The translations under genes and the position numbers were made by a program. The notes under the pieces were generated by a model. It had not been told where the DNA came from. It did not search any database and worked only from the letters and a program-made list of their open reading frames with translations. DNA of 64,000 nucleotides from Hoplostethus atlanticus (taxonomy: Eukaryota > Chordata > Actinopteri > Trachichthyiformes > Trachichthyidae). Positions within the stretch are counted from its first letter, which is position 1; each line of letters begins with the position of its first letter. Shown here one piece after another: positions 44,196 to 57,478 of the stretch. The DNA lies in contig JAXDDX010000001.1 in the NCBI GenBank assembly GCA_034670405.1, forward strand, positions 2,702,501-2,766,500, in the 5' to 3' direction.

Positions 44196-47100
44196 CTGGG
44201 TGCCTCTGTGTGTGAGTTTATTTCTGTGAGTGTGTGTTTATATGTCCAGACACACACCCAAATAACCCCACACTCACACACACGTCCACATGTCTGTCTG
44301 TCTGTATGGTGAGAGGGACACGCCCATGTCTGTCTCATGGTAGTGCCACTCAAATGCAGACAAAGCCACTTCAGTACAGTGACAATGACAGGCTCTTATC
44401 ACACTATAGTCACCTACAAAGCTCCCCAGCCTCCGTATACTGCACGAGGATCTTGATATTGTATAATAGAGTGCTTATACATATTTCTAGGTTGCTTGGA
44501 TGATTTTGAAGTATATCTCTGGCTATCCACTCAGTGCCTGTACTGACTAGGAAATTGTAAATGCAGATGGTTTTGTAGGAAAAATAGGTTGACACGTGAA
44601 GACTGCTTTATCGAAGATGTCTACTGTCGTTGCTCTAAAAAAATGTTCACGTTCTTCACTAGTGGGAATGGAATGGAACAAGTATCTCGAAGCCAGCGGC
44701 TGTCTGCTTTGAGAAATGATGTGTTGTTTGAGCACGGAGTAAATCAAATACTGTTGGCTGTTCTGAAATGTCCAGAATAACCAACATGCAATTCTAACTT
44801 TCATTTTAGAATACTGTAAATCAATCTTTCTGCCAGCACTCTCAAAATGAAGCCACCTTCTACACTGATGACTCCCTGTATTGTTTTCAAAGGAACCTCA
44901 AATTCAAGTCTTATGCCTGTAACCCAGACCATTGTTCCCTTTTTCATACACGGTGTATCCAGATCTGTGTTGAATGAAATATACCGAGCACTATAAGAAA
45001 GATTCATGAGGTTCTCACATGCCATCATGGCAGCAGGATTTTTTTGCTTTTGCTTTAGCGCTCCATATGGTACCACAGTTCAAGGAGGTACACTTCCCAG
45101 CTGCTTGTGACACATTTATTGGCACAAAGTGCAATATCAATGGCCACTTTGACCAGACTGTCTGTCACTTGCCATAAGGAGAAGATTTGACTGAAATTAA
45201 TTGGCCCATATGACTTGCTAGAAACGAGATGAGATGTATTATAATTATAGAATCAACCTTGGGTTGATTAACCCTTGAGTTTGTTGTGAGTGTTGTTTAC
45301 TTTGTATAATACTCACCGATTATACCATTTTCATTGTTATACAAATTTTGTGTATATCGTGTTTTGTGTAATATAATTTTGTGGTTCAATGGAGAATTAC
45401 CTCTATGTGGATGTGCTTTTACATCCTCACATATCAAAAGGTAAGGACTGAATAGAAAAGATGAAAGTAATAGTAAAGTTGTCAGACATATTGGCATATG
45501 TCCCATACAGGAACAAAGGGCATCCTTTAGTACTCATTCTACTCTTGGCTTTGCTCATCTTTTGTTTGTGTTTACTTTTACTTTTGTTTGGAAAGCCATG
45601 AATTCTACCAACCTGTCTCCATGTCATGACAGCAATAAATATCCCACAAGCACACGCTTTTTTCAAAGTCCTTTTCTATCTTGGTGATAATGTCCTTTCC
45701 AAGGCTATTTTCCATTGTGAGGCCATGACAAAAAGCGGAGTACCACTGAAAGAAGCGTAAGGAAACTGAGCCCACACAGAGAGGCCATTTGAGCACTGTG
45801 TTGATGGTTTGCCAGATAAGCATGGCATAGCCAAAGCAAAACGCTCCGTTGTTATCCCTCTGTCCCACCTTTACACCTCTCTCATCTTGAACTATTGTTG
45901 CATGGCCCTTCACTGACATGCTGTTATCCCTGCATGAATCCACATACACAATGAGGCTCAGGGGATCCTTTTCTCTGAGAGGAGATGGACCCATAGACAG
46001 ACAGAGGCTTCAAACTATCCAAATTATCTCTACTGGGTGTTCCTCAAAAGGTATTATAACTATCTGAGGAAATCATCTTAAATGCTCTTGCCCCGAATGT
46101 CAAAGCAAAAAGTCGTATTGTATAAGAAGGCATCACATCATAGGAGAAATGTAGGGTAGGTATTTTTTTGCCAGGTTGTAATTTTGTGTTGGCACGCACA
46201 CAAAATATCTCCAAGAATGCTGCAGAAATGTTTGATCTCTGTATGAATATGGAGTCTGAGCGCGGAAGATGCTTATTACTGTGGGAGGTGGAATTTTTTC
46301 CCCATCTGATTTATATCAGGTGCAAGACCATGGATGGGTAATTTGGCTGATAGAAGCATTTTTATTACAGAGCTCTGGTGTTAGTGGAAATGATAGGCCT
46401 GCTTTACAGTATTTGCGGACTGGAGTTTACCCCCTTTCTTTTGTCTCCAGCTGATTCTCCTGGAATGTTTGTTTAGACTCATCCTCTGCACGGGAGCTTC
46501 ACCTGGAATTCGTGGCAGGGCCCGAGATGAAGACAAACCCTGAGATACACCTGGACAGGGATAACAGACAGACAAGACAAGATTAACCATCCTGTTCAGC
46601 TGCTCTTACTGCTCTAACCCTTCCCTGGAGCTTCTTGAACTACAGCAAAGACATCTTCCGCACAATCAAAACACACTGTCATTGACGTTTAAAAGCAATG
46701 GCAAAAATAGAACGATCGTGATTTTTAACCTCAAGATCTGTTTGTGGTTGGATGCAAGTGTATCAATAATGCATTGGATATGTGCGTATGTGCTTGTGCA
46801 TGCATGCGTGTGTGAGAGAGAGATTATACAAATGAGGTTAATAACAAGCTACTGGTAATAAAAGAAATGATAATGTTCAATTCAAAGAGTCATTCAATTT
46901 GAAATGTGTTTATCCAACCAGTACCATAGTAACTATATCAAGTCCTCGGGCATAATGCTAACCCTGCTGATGCATGGTCGTGTAGAGACATGAGGTGTGG
47001 TTAACCCTCTGATTTACATCTGCAAATTTCATTCAAACCAACACACTGGTTGGGCAAACACATTTCAAATTATACAAAAGAAACTGACAGCTGGAGGAGT

Positions 47101-50100
47101 TGTTCTTTATGGTCATTCACACCACCAAACAAAACTTAGTGTTTGCATTTTCAAAAAAAAAATTAAAAAAAAATGACCATAATTATAGATTGATTGATTG
47201 ATGTCAATTACAGTGGTATGCGTGAACTCAGGAATGAGTGGGAAAGTAGCAGAACCGGGCTTTAGACAGGCTTACGACGTTGAAACAATACAGCTGAATT
47301 ACACTGAACAGCTTGGTTGTATGCACAAATAGCTCCAGGGATATCATGACATTTTTCCTGGCAGTGTTCATGAGATTTCTAACTGTGCAGTAAGCATTTT
47401 TTTTGCCCTTCTTGCCACCAAAAATGTTAAAGTGACATGCAGTACACTTTTCATCTGGACAGAATCCCCAAGCTGATATGTATACAAGATGGATTGGGGA
47501 AAGGAAGCATGGAAGGAATGAAGCAAGTTGTCCAAAATCATCCAGCTGGATGCTCTACTGTAGTTTTAGAGGTGTAATATTTTGGTAGCTCAAGAGGTTG
47601 ACTAGTAGTTAAGCATTGAATTTTGCCTATAGCATATACAAATCAAAATTTTGACTAATATGTTGACCCAGACAGAACAAAGTTAGGAGTTCCCTGACAT
47701 AAATTATCTCAAGTGTCCTACCCAACACCCCTGAGGGAACCAGACAGTATCTCTACTATACATCATTAGCGAGGCATCATTTCTGACTGTAGGTACTGTA
47801 GGTAACGATGTCAGTGGCACTCTGTGCTGCACTGAAATATTACTGAAATATCCGCTGAGAGCAGTGATGTTGTGTATCATGCCTGTAGACCTCGGTGCTG
47901 TCACATTCCTTCACTGGCTACAAATGGCAGCAGTGCTCCTGTCTAGGTCTGTGTCTGACAAAGGGCTGTTGTTTTCCCAGCCTTTTCTCTTTTCACGCGC
48001 CAGCCCTTTGGCTCGGAGCAGCAGCTGAGGCATTAGAACGAAATTATGGGAATATTTGTTCTGCCCTCTGTCGATATGGTTTCAGCATTGATTCTGTCCA
48101 TCCCTTCTTCCTGTATGACTTCTGATTCTCATTTCCTGGACACATGATATGGTATCAAGGTGATTTATACATGCATTCCTAACCACTGCAAATGCCAAAT
48201 TTGGGACCCCACCACTATTTTCTGAATAAGCTTTTGGAGAGTTGGTTTTAAGGAGATATAGATGAAGTTGCCCCTCTAAAAGGTGAGGCCCACATACCAA
48301 ATTTGAGTTTTTGGATTTCTCCTCCATGACCTTAGAGGACCCATAAACTCAATTTAATGGCACATGTACATTATAACAACATTATAACTGCACTTCAGCT
48401 ATGAAACCACAATGCTTCAGCAACGCTAGCACAAAACAAAACAAAAAGGATTGGAATCCAAAAACCCTTCAAACATTTCAAAGCAAACACTGTTTTTTTC
48501 ATTCTCTCCACTGGCTTTTTTTAAAGTGCGTTTGCAACCTTGAGTCATCCATGACGAAAATTATGAAACTGTTAGCCTGCAGATCACAGACAAAGTGGAA
48601 GCCCATTTGTCACGGATTCTCATGGAATCGTAGCCACTGCAGGAGTCTCCTCCACCGTGTCAAAGTAGACCGGGATGGAGTATTTGGCAAGGGTATGAGA
48701 GACAGACCGAGAAACTGCTGTGCTAGGGAAATCCGGGAAAGAGAATCCTTTTATAAACAGGCATTCAACAAGCCAGCCTTGTGTAACCATGACAAAGAGA
48801 CACACACAATAGCCAAACTTTCCTAGGATAGGATGTTTTGTCATAAAAGCAAGGTTTTGGTATTCACTTTACTCCATAGTAGAGGTTTGGTGATGACCTC
48901 TCTTCTCCTTTTCAACGTAGCTCTTTCTTTTCCTAGCACTTCCCTCTAAGATTATAGGGTCACATGAATATTGTCTGGGCACTATGGCTCTGACTCACTC
49001 CTTACTAATGCTACTTGTCATGTTTTGGTGAACTAGAATTTTAAGCTTTTTCTACTTTTGTTCTCATTGCGAATCGAGTGTCAACTAAATGTCTACAATG
49101 TAAAATGTAAATGAAATGCCTACAAGGTCCAGGGGTGCTGCTCAGTGTAGCTGAAGCTGTGGTCAGGCAAAAAGGCAAATTACCCTTCAGAGATCAATAT
49201 CACGCAATCTTTTAATCAGTCAGTGTACATGTTAGAAAACTACTGCACTCGCAGTGTGGCTTTAGCCTCAGCCCTCCAGTGTCTGTGAGGTGCTAATTAT
49301 TGCTGAGGTCTGGAAAGTATTCTGCCTCCATTAAAAATCAGTGCAGCCTGATTCCTCAGCAAATGTGAAAAATTGATTTGGCGTGTTGTAGACAACCGCA
49401 GACTGTGCAGAGCCAGTCCATAAATTACACATGTGTTGTGTGAAAGAGAGTGTGATAAAAGTGTGAGGTGTACAGAAGGACGAGAGAAAAAAAGGCCTGG
49501 TGTGTTGACAGATACTGTGGGTTTGATTCCAAATGCGTGGACATTTGAAAAGGGATTAAACACCGTTTTTAGTATGATGCAATGATGTAATGATGTAGTC
49601 CAATCACAAGACCACAGCCTGCACTATACAATTTCTCCAAGACAATCACATTGTGGTTCCTAGCTAATACTAGCACGCTGCTTTTCCACACCGAAATGAG
49701 GTTTAAAGGCTATTACTTTCAACAGCATGGTAATCATGATCATAATATCACTGTTTGATTTACAAGAGCAAATGGCCTCATTGCTTTTTCAATAAATTTG
49801 AAACTGATTGGACAATTAGAGCTTCAACTAAAAAAGGTCTTGACACTGCATGCTTTAGGTTTCAGAGAAAAAACCTGAGGTCAAGGAGTACATAAGTGGG
49901 CTAAAGTATGCTAATAGGTCATAATCATTTCTTTATGTTGAGCAAATCTGATGAAAAAGGCCACTGCACCGGGTGATTTGCTTCATACTTATCTTGGACT
50001 TGGCAGTCTGTGGCAACAAGAGAATTGTAATAGGAATGATCCGACGTGAGTATAAATAGTTTCCATGGGTAATTGACCCTTTTCCTGGACACACACACTC

Positions 50101-50230
50101 CAAGATCAAAAGGGTGTATCTTCTAGACTCCAAAAACCACTGATTAAACACATTTCAGAAGTATTTTCCTTTCATTTCCGGGGTAGACATATGAGATGTG
50201 TTTCATTAAGCCGTATCATGAAGTATATAC

Positions 50231-50252
50231 TGTGTGTGTGTGTGTGTGTGTG
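50231..50252. repeat. TG microsatellite
   Basis: Eleven uninterrupted TG units. Confidence 0.9.
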
Positions 50253-51048
50253 CACAATGTTAGTTTATCTGCCTGCCTATGTATATCTGTGTGCATTTTC
50301 AGTGGTTGGCTAGGGGAAGTGACGTGGCACGTTGCCAGCCAAGTCTCAGTCTTACAAGAAAGACAAGTGGCATTGTTCCAGGAGCAGATACCAGCTTTAC
50401 TCCCAAATCCCCACCAGCCTGACTGAAATTTCAGCCATGTAAAGAGAGCAGGAGTGGAGCAGGGCCTGACAAAAGATGACATTGGCTTGTAAGTTTTAGG
50501 CGATGACGCTCAGGGGGATTCCATTATGTGGCTGTCACACAGCGTTAGGCGAGACAGCAAACACTTTCATGTGTGGATTACCATTTACCCATTGGAGATA
50601 ATAGATATTTGCCTTTGCTAATCCATTCCTCTATTGATTTTTTCCCCCCCTTTAATAACTTCTTGCAAGCAAGCAAATTTTAATAAGTGCAAGAATGCTG
50701 ACATGTAAGAAGCTAGAACAAAGGGTTGTGTTTGACACAGATAAGCTGCTTAATGTATTTTTCCATACTAATATGAGCTATAATATTTGTGACAACTTGA
50801 TTATTTATTTCAAACATCTATTTATACATACGTTTTGATGTTTCAGATAACACAAGTGTTATTTTTGAGTGCTTTGTTCTCTTTACAGTACAACAAAAGT
50901 ATACTTTAGAGTTGAATTCAGTTCTGGGCATGCTTACACTATAGCTCCACAGATACAATAAAATATTACCATTCCTTTCAGAATGGGTACCAAGTTACTC
51001 TTATTGAATTCTAGGGAGACTGATTGTGTGATGTTGTGTCACTTCACC

Positions 51049-51054
51049 TTTATT
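51049..51054 (-). terminator. Candidate poly(A) signal for the CD2-like gene
   Basis: AATAAA on the minus strand, about 415 bp past the stop codon of the CD2-like gene. It is the first exact match downstream. Use is inferred. Confidence 0.3.
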
Positions 51055-51467
51055 TTACACATTTCAATGTAACATCAATGGAGCTGCTAAGGAGTACCAA
51101 ACAATAACAAATCTAAAATCTTAAAGCGGTTACCCTAAAGAAGAGGCTTACAGGCAATGAAATACTTACATGAAGAATTAGCCCAGATTATGGATAGTTG
51201 CCTATCAGCCAGAGGAGAATTAATGAATATGGAAGTATTTCCTATATGACTGTTTCCAGATAAAGGTAAATTGATAAGCCTCTACTTGCTGGGATATAGT
51301 TCTCATGCCAGATAATACAAAAAATAGCTGTCAATAGCTGTCAACAGCTGTCATGCCCAATATTTTACACATGCATTTCCCTTACAACCATTCAACAGAC
51401 AGTTCACGAAGCCAAGAATTGTCAAAAACCAATGTCATGCTGGGATGGTGAGAGGAGGGGGGCACAT

Positions 51468-52472
51468 TCAGATGCCTTGTGTCTGGGGGGTCCTTGTCCT
51501 GGGCTTAGGCACTGGTGAAGGTTGTTTTTCAGCAGCTCTGGGTACCTGCATAGACTTCTCTTGTCCATCCTGAGAAACAGCCTGGTCATAGGCCCTTGGT
51601 GGTGGCTTGGGGCTGGGGGAAGGAGAGGCCTCAGTGGGGTGCATAGTTTCATAATCTGGGCTGATGGAGTCACGTTGCTGGTTCAGTGGGATCATTCGGA
51701 CCTTCCCTTCGTCTCCCAGGCTCATGACGGTCTTGTTCCGTCTGTGGCGGCAACACAATATGATGATGATGATGAGCAGGAGCAGAATCAGACATGCTCC
51801 TCCTGCTAGTGTTGCCTTCACTGTTTTGGGTCTAAAACAAAACAAGGTTGGCGCCGCTGGCTCTGAATCTTTACACGTTAGGCGGACGCTGTTACTTATC
51901 TCCTTGCTGACTTTGTTTGCTACACCGCAGGTAAAGTTGTTCTCCCCTTTCAACTGCGTCAACAATATGCTCAGTGTTTGTCCTGTTTCACTGTTCAAGG
52001 TCTTTTCATCTAGGGTCCATGTGAAGAGCAAGCCTTGAGGTTTGGCTACATGGCAGGTAAGGGTAACTATACTAGCCTTAGAGTCACAGACAACATTCAC
52101 TTGAGGTTTGGATACCTTCTCCATCATACAGAGACGACCAGTCCACCTCAGAAATGTCCCGTTTTTCCTGAGCACATCTGCTTTGTAAATCCCTGCACTT
52201 GAGACTATCAGGTTCTTCAACTGTAGAGATCCAGTTGCAGAGATGTCCTCTGACTTTCCAACTGACACTCTGCCTGACTGACTGTAGAAAATGACTGTGC
52301 TGTTATGTGTCCATTTCAATGCATCTGTGGTTGCCAATGCCTTGTAGTCAAAAGGCAGAGTCAGAATCTGCCCAACTGCAGCATAGAGGTCACAGGTGTC
52401 CTTGTTAGCTGCTGAGAGCGTGATGAATCCATACAGAATGATGACACCAAGTGTGCTAGCAAAACACGCCAT
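51468..52472 (-). CDS. CD2-family immunoglobulin receptor, intronless
   Basis: A 334-codon open frame with ATG at 52472-52470. The frame is open 17 codons further up but has no ATG there. Residues 1-22 form a signal peptide. An N-terminal V-type Ig domain (about 24-115) lacks the F-strand Cys, reading AGIYKADV where DxGxYxC is usual, as in CD2/CD58/CD48. A C2 domain (about 120-202) has four cysteines (129, 140, 182, 200), which fits the double-disulfide arrangement of the CD2/SLAM group. Residues 222-241 are a Leu/Ile-rich membrane helix ending CCRHRR. The 93-residue tail has two PxxxPR motifs (PKPPPR, PVPKPR) of the kind bound by CIN85/CD2AP SH3 domains. N-glycosylation sequons are at 57, 104 and 179. 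CD2-type receptors act in adhesion and co-stimulation of lymphocytes. Genes of this family normally have one exon per domain; here all are in one exon, which suggests a retrogene. A SLAM-family member remains possible, though no ITSM motif is seen. Confidence 0.8.
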   Translation of the reverse strand: MACFASTLGVIILYGFITLSAANKDTCDLYAAVGQILTLPFDYKALATTDALKWTHNSTVIFYSQSGRVSVGKSEDISATGSLQLKNLIVSSAGIYKADVLRKNGTFLRWTGRLCMMEKVSKPQVNVVCDSKASIVTLTCHVAKPQGLLFTWTLDEKTLNSETGQTLSILLTQLKGENNFTCGVANKVSKEISNSVRLTCKDSEPAAPTLFCFRPKTVKATLAGGACLILLLLIIIIILCCRHRRNKTVMSLGDEGKVRMIPLNQQRDSISPDYETMHPTEASPSPSPKPPPRAYDQAVSQDGQEKSMQVPRAAEKQPSPVPKPRTRTPQTQGI

Positions 52473-52559
52473 AATACGTCCTCTAGTAGTCCAGTGTATC
52501 CTTGTTGTATTCTGTCTTCCCAAATCACTTCTTCAAGATATTTTTCTTTTTGTAGAGTG

Positions 52560-55500
52560 ATTAATTCATCCTAATCCATAAATCTTAATTCCCGATCAAG
52601 AAAAAGCCCTGTTAAAATGAGAGGATATCTCCAAACTCGGCGTTGACTCACTGGAACTAGTTTGCAACTGAGAACACAATTAGAAATGCCAAATATTGAG
52701 GTCTCTAAGTAAAGAGCCAAGAGAGGGAAGTGAATCCTCAGAAGGAAGGTACCTGTGTTAGCCAACAGTCTACTTTCAGTTCCCCACTGTCAGCGTGATG
52801 TTTCCACTCACATGAATGATTCACTAGAAGAATATAGCAGGAACTCCACCAGCACATCCACCATATGCCTGATGACAACCAAATGTGGTCAAAAGAACGT
52901 TGAATAAACTACGTAGAGTTCATCAAACCAGTGTAGGAGTATTTTTTATATTTCATAACACTCTTATTCCATCCTAGTAACCAATGGCATTGTCCACATC
53001 CTCTTTCCATCTCTACAGTAATAAAAAGAATGGAATGGAATGTATGGAAACTCAAAAAGTCTATAGACAGATTAATACTCTGATTGCTGACCATTTTTCA
53101 CCAATATTGGTATCCCTGTGTATTTGAAATGATGAAACGTGTTTTCATTCAGAAAATATAATCCAAAAAATCATCTAGCACCTATGTAATGTACGATGAT
53201 AGGACCCATAATATTTTTTCTGTGTTATAAGAGGAAAATTATCATCTTTATAAGGATCAGTAATGAATGCTGGAATAAAACCTCTTAACACCATTTAAGT
53301 TATAGAAATTATTGTAATTATCAGCTAATACGGGCTGTTGATGAATGAAATATCTGCTAAACTGTGCCCAAAGAAAGTTGAATAACAGGACAGCCAATAA
53401 AAATCCTAAAAGTTAGCAGAGCTAACAGAGTAAGCTCTGGATAGTATTAATTCACACCTTTCTCAAATTTTGAAGGGCTACAATATGAATTTGGAAGAAA
53501 CCTAGTGAGTAATTGAATCAGATTGATATGTTTTCTGCAATTAGTACACAGCCAGCAATACACCATATATTAAGCTGCTGAAATAATATCAAAGGAGTTC
53601 TGACATTTATCACTATTCAAATATTTCCCAGCTGGTATTTGCATTATTCATCGGCTTTTGTTTTTTGCCAACCACAGAATACAAATGGCTTGTACTTGTC
53701 CACACTCAATGGGTTTAGTCACGGCTGCCTTTTCTGATAAAGTAATTGAATAATGAGTGGCCATGGCCTGATGTAAATATCCATTGCAAATGCTGTTGTT
53801 TTGGAGCCCTGAGCTGTGCGGCTCAACTGTGAGTTTGTGTATTTTGTAATCAGAGATGGTGGTCCTGCTGTCAAATTAGGGCTGAGGTGAAAATGAAATG
53901 AAATCATTTCAATAAATCTTCTCTTGAGCAGTGAAAGAGCCCTTGTACAGAAAGCCACACAAGCACTACAACAGCCCTTCACATTTTAACAAGCAACACG
54001 GGTTCCAGCCAAGCCCGGTAATATTCTCAATGCATTTGGCACAGCGGTTTCCATCCAACAAATCTCCATGTGACACATATGTTTAGCTAATTTGAGTTCA
54101 GCTTTAAGGTTTTTAATTTGATGGATCTGAAAAATAAATCATAAATTTGAGATATCTATGTTTGTGTTCAATCTTACTCTGTAGCAAAAGCCCCCTTAAC
54201 AGCTTTCAAAGTACGGTATATGGAAAAGGTTGGCAGTTTTTCATGCTATAAATCATATTAATTAACAACAATTTGCCACGCAAATGTATTCCCAATCATC
54301 TATATCATCAAACCGAGTGAACTTTCTGTAAACCCCCTATAGCATATCCAGTATACCAGAGTCATTGTTCGGTTAACATTTAGAAATACCCTTGTCATTC
54401 CATAATTCAACTCTCCAAAGTACCATAATAACTGTACTGGCTTGAGCTACACTAGAATGAGTTCATTTTGCACCCCACAACTATAATTTCATGCAATTAG
54501 CAGTGATTCACAATCTTTCCATAACTCTCAGCACCTTCAAAGACACCCAAAGCAAGAGGAACACCTGTTTCTCTTAGTTTCACCATCATTACACTTTTTT
54601 TCTACCCTAAGGGAATAGATTGATGTAAAATGTTAGCTATTCAGAGGGGGCGTATTTGACAGCTGTATGCAATGAATTCCTAGTTACAAATGTTGTAAAG
54701 ATTATATCTTCAAGAATTTTCTCTGCTAGCTCAGAAATAGGAACATGTGTGTAAGTGTGTGTTTGTCTGTACGTGTGCTACACATGTGTGTTCAGCATTT
54801 CAGAGCTGAGCTGAGAACAGCAGGTTCACAGATATAGGAATAAAGCAAAGCAGACATATGGTATGCTTGTGTTTTATATCATAGCTGACACTGTGCAAGA
54901 GGGGGTGCCTATTCCCACCTCTCCACCTTTTTGATCAATGCCTGCAGTACTGTACTTGGCAACAAAAACTTACAGCAGAAAAGCAATGAAAGCTGTCAGC
55001 TGAAAGAGTTTCATGACCCAGCTTTTCACATTCCCCGTTGCAGGGAATACAGTTGCGTCAGCACCTCCCACCAGCAACAGAACCTTGCATCAAGAAAAAT
55101 GAAAAGTTCACCTCCACAGTAAATGCCATTATATAATGGTCCATCTGGATCCCGTTAATTCATGCCTTTGTGGATCTCCTGCCTCTCAGAAAACAAACGC
55201 TTTTCACTGATGAATTACTGCCCATTAAGAAGAAAACTGTTCTGCAGGAGAGAGAAAAGTCCATGCATGCACATTTTGGATTCTTGATTGTGGCTCAGTA
55301 TGAATGTATAGTTGATGGGGGTGTATCATCCTGTATATTACCCAAACAATCCTCTTGTACATGTGAAGATAAATTAATTGGGGACACTCATAGCACCACA
55401 ACCTTTACTCTAAAGCTAAATCAACCAGTGTCCGATGTCAAGGCCACTTTGCCAGAGTTTTTCAAAGTTCAGTGTTTTCAACTGCAGAAGACGGGAATCA

Positions 55501-56339
55501 ATGAGAGCCTTGTAATGCTCACATTCCCGGAAGCGACCATTGCTGTCATTAGCTTTTTGATGCTCTCGTTCTTGGAAGTTTACAGAAAACAAAAACTCAA
55601 GGAGACGCAATTATAATCTGTGATTATCCAGGACATTCTTTGTCAGTTTACTGAGACTGCACTCATAATGACTACAATCACCGTCAAGGACAGTGTGCTC
55701 CCTTGCAGTCACTATGGTTTTGGCACCCCGTTTGCCTGATGTCAAATCAAAACCAGCCCTTTTAACCGTCCCCTTTGATCCCCTTTTGTAATATGCCCTC
55801 TTAATTGGCTACAAAGTAAGGTCTGAATGGAACAGGCATGGGTTAATTGGCCTCAATCCTTGGTCTCCTCAAGCTTTCAGACAGGGTTCCCTTCTGCCTA
55901 GCTGATGTTTAATTCAAGGGCCCAGATGGAGGCATAACAGCCTGGCTGTGGGAGGATCTAATCCTTGATTCACACTGTCACCAGGCCTGGCTGTGGCTCT
56001 GGATGGCCCTAGGGGATCAGGGGATCTGGGTGCCCCCTCCTACTCTCCAAAGTCAATGTAATTTGGGGACGGTGATGTCACTCCTAGCCAGTAGCTAGTA
56101 CCTTGAACTGGACAGACGGAAGCCCGCTAAGCCCCCCGCTAGCAGCAGAGTCAACACCTCCCCACGGCCCCTATGCTGTCTGGCCCTCCGAACGGCTGAT
56201 CTGGCTAGCAAACTGCTTCTTTTGTCTGCCTCATTGTCAACCCGGAAAACCCCAGTTGCTTCCTGTCTGGGTGATGGAGCTGAGGATGTTTTGAAATGAA
56301 GGATCTCCCTTTCTCAGCCATCTCTTTTTTTCAACATTA
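52560..56339. other. Intergenic, no gene recognised
   Basis: Upstream of the CD2-like gene. AT-rich, with no CpG-rich promoter, RNA gene or supported ORF. Regulatory sequence could be present but cannot be named by eye. Confidence 0.5.
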
Positions 56340-57476
56340 CAGTTTTTTCCGATCGCTAACTCACATCGGTCAATACTGAAACCACATTGTCAAAACTCTT
56401 CATACAGTCTGCATTACCAACATGCATCTTGGCCAAACAGTTAATCTCACCTCCAAAACTCACTCAAACCACCAAAACACTTCATACATGTCTCAAAATA
56501 AGCTTGTTCAACCACAACACTGGCAACACTTCTCACTCAGAAAGCTTACATTGTCACTCATAACACACTAACATAAAAAACACTAACAACAGGGAGCATT
56601 ACATAAATGATGAACTTTTATCTTTGAAGTTTGAATGATTTTTCACATAAATCAGTATTTCATTATAGAATAAGAATAATACCTTTTTACTTTATTGACT
56701 GTACTAAAGTAATGTATGTAACCAGTATGTATGTAACAAGAATTAATCAGAAATGCAGCAATTTGCTTCAAATCGTAATTTACTGTATTTGTGAAAAATA
56801 AAAAGTTGAAACAAAAACAAAATCCTGAAATTCTAGGAGGCAACCTTTGGATCCTAAAACACAAAATATATTTCAAAATGTACATGTAAAAATGTAAACA
56901 TACTGTATTGTACTGTAATATGTAGTTCAACTGAAGGATGCACATCTCACCTGTTGTTTTGTTGGAAAATTTGTGCTATTGATGCAACTGTTGAACACTG
57001 CAGATTTGGTTGCACCCTTACAGTAAACCAGCCTCTCTCAAAGAGAGACCATGGTTTACAACATGGTCAATAATTGTGGCCCTTATTCAGCTTTCAGCTG
57101 AAATTGCAATCAGCTGTGTTTGGAATGATTATTATTTAATTTTATTGTAAATCCTCTGCTAAAATTTTCTATATATTTCAATATGGTTACTGCAGAAATC
57201 ATTCTGTTTTGAATGTTTTTTACAGTTTTGAAAACAGTGTGTTAGCATTTGAAAAATGTGCTGCTAATACATAGTGTTTTGCAGGTGGTGGAGTATGAAT
57301 GAGAAAAGAGTTCATGGATTTTGGAGAATGTGGTCATTGAATGCATTTTGTGTGAAAGCAATGGAAAATGATTCACAGTTTGGTCCACATAGACTTCTGT
57401 TTCGCTGACTGTGTGAAGAGTTTTGACAATGTGACTTCAGTATTGATCGATGCGAGTTAGCGATCGGAAAAAACTG
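56340..57476. mobile_element. Non-autonomous element with Tc1/mariner-like TA duplications
   Basis: A 1137-bp element bounded by TA on both sides (56338-56339, 57477-57478). The terminal inverted repeats begin cagttttttccgatcgctaa on both strands and match for about 75 bp (through gtcaaaactcttca). Weaker similarity continues to about 130 bp. The interior is AT-rich and has no transposase. Confidence 0.85.
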
Positions 57477-57478
57477 TA

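Larger units (their letters stand above)
42916..51048. other. Intergenic, no gene recognised
   Basis: About 8 kb with TG-rich tracts at 44164-44195 and 50231-50252. I saw no convincing exon, RNA gene or transposon. Confidence 0.55.

Noticed and set aside
55170..55616. 148-codon plus-strand frame ending in a hydrophobic segment
   Set aside because: No recognised domain, no splice or promoter context, composition like surrounding non-coding DNA. Could be revisited if transcript data exist.
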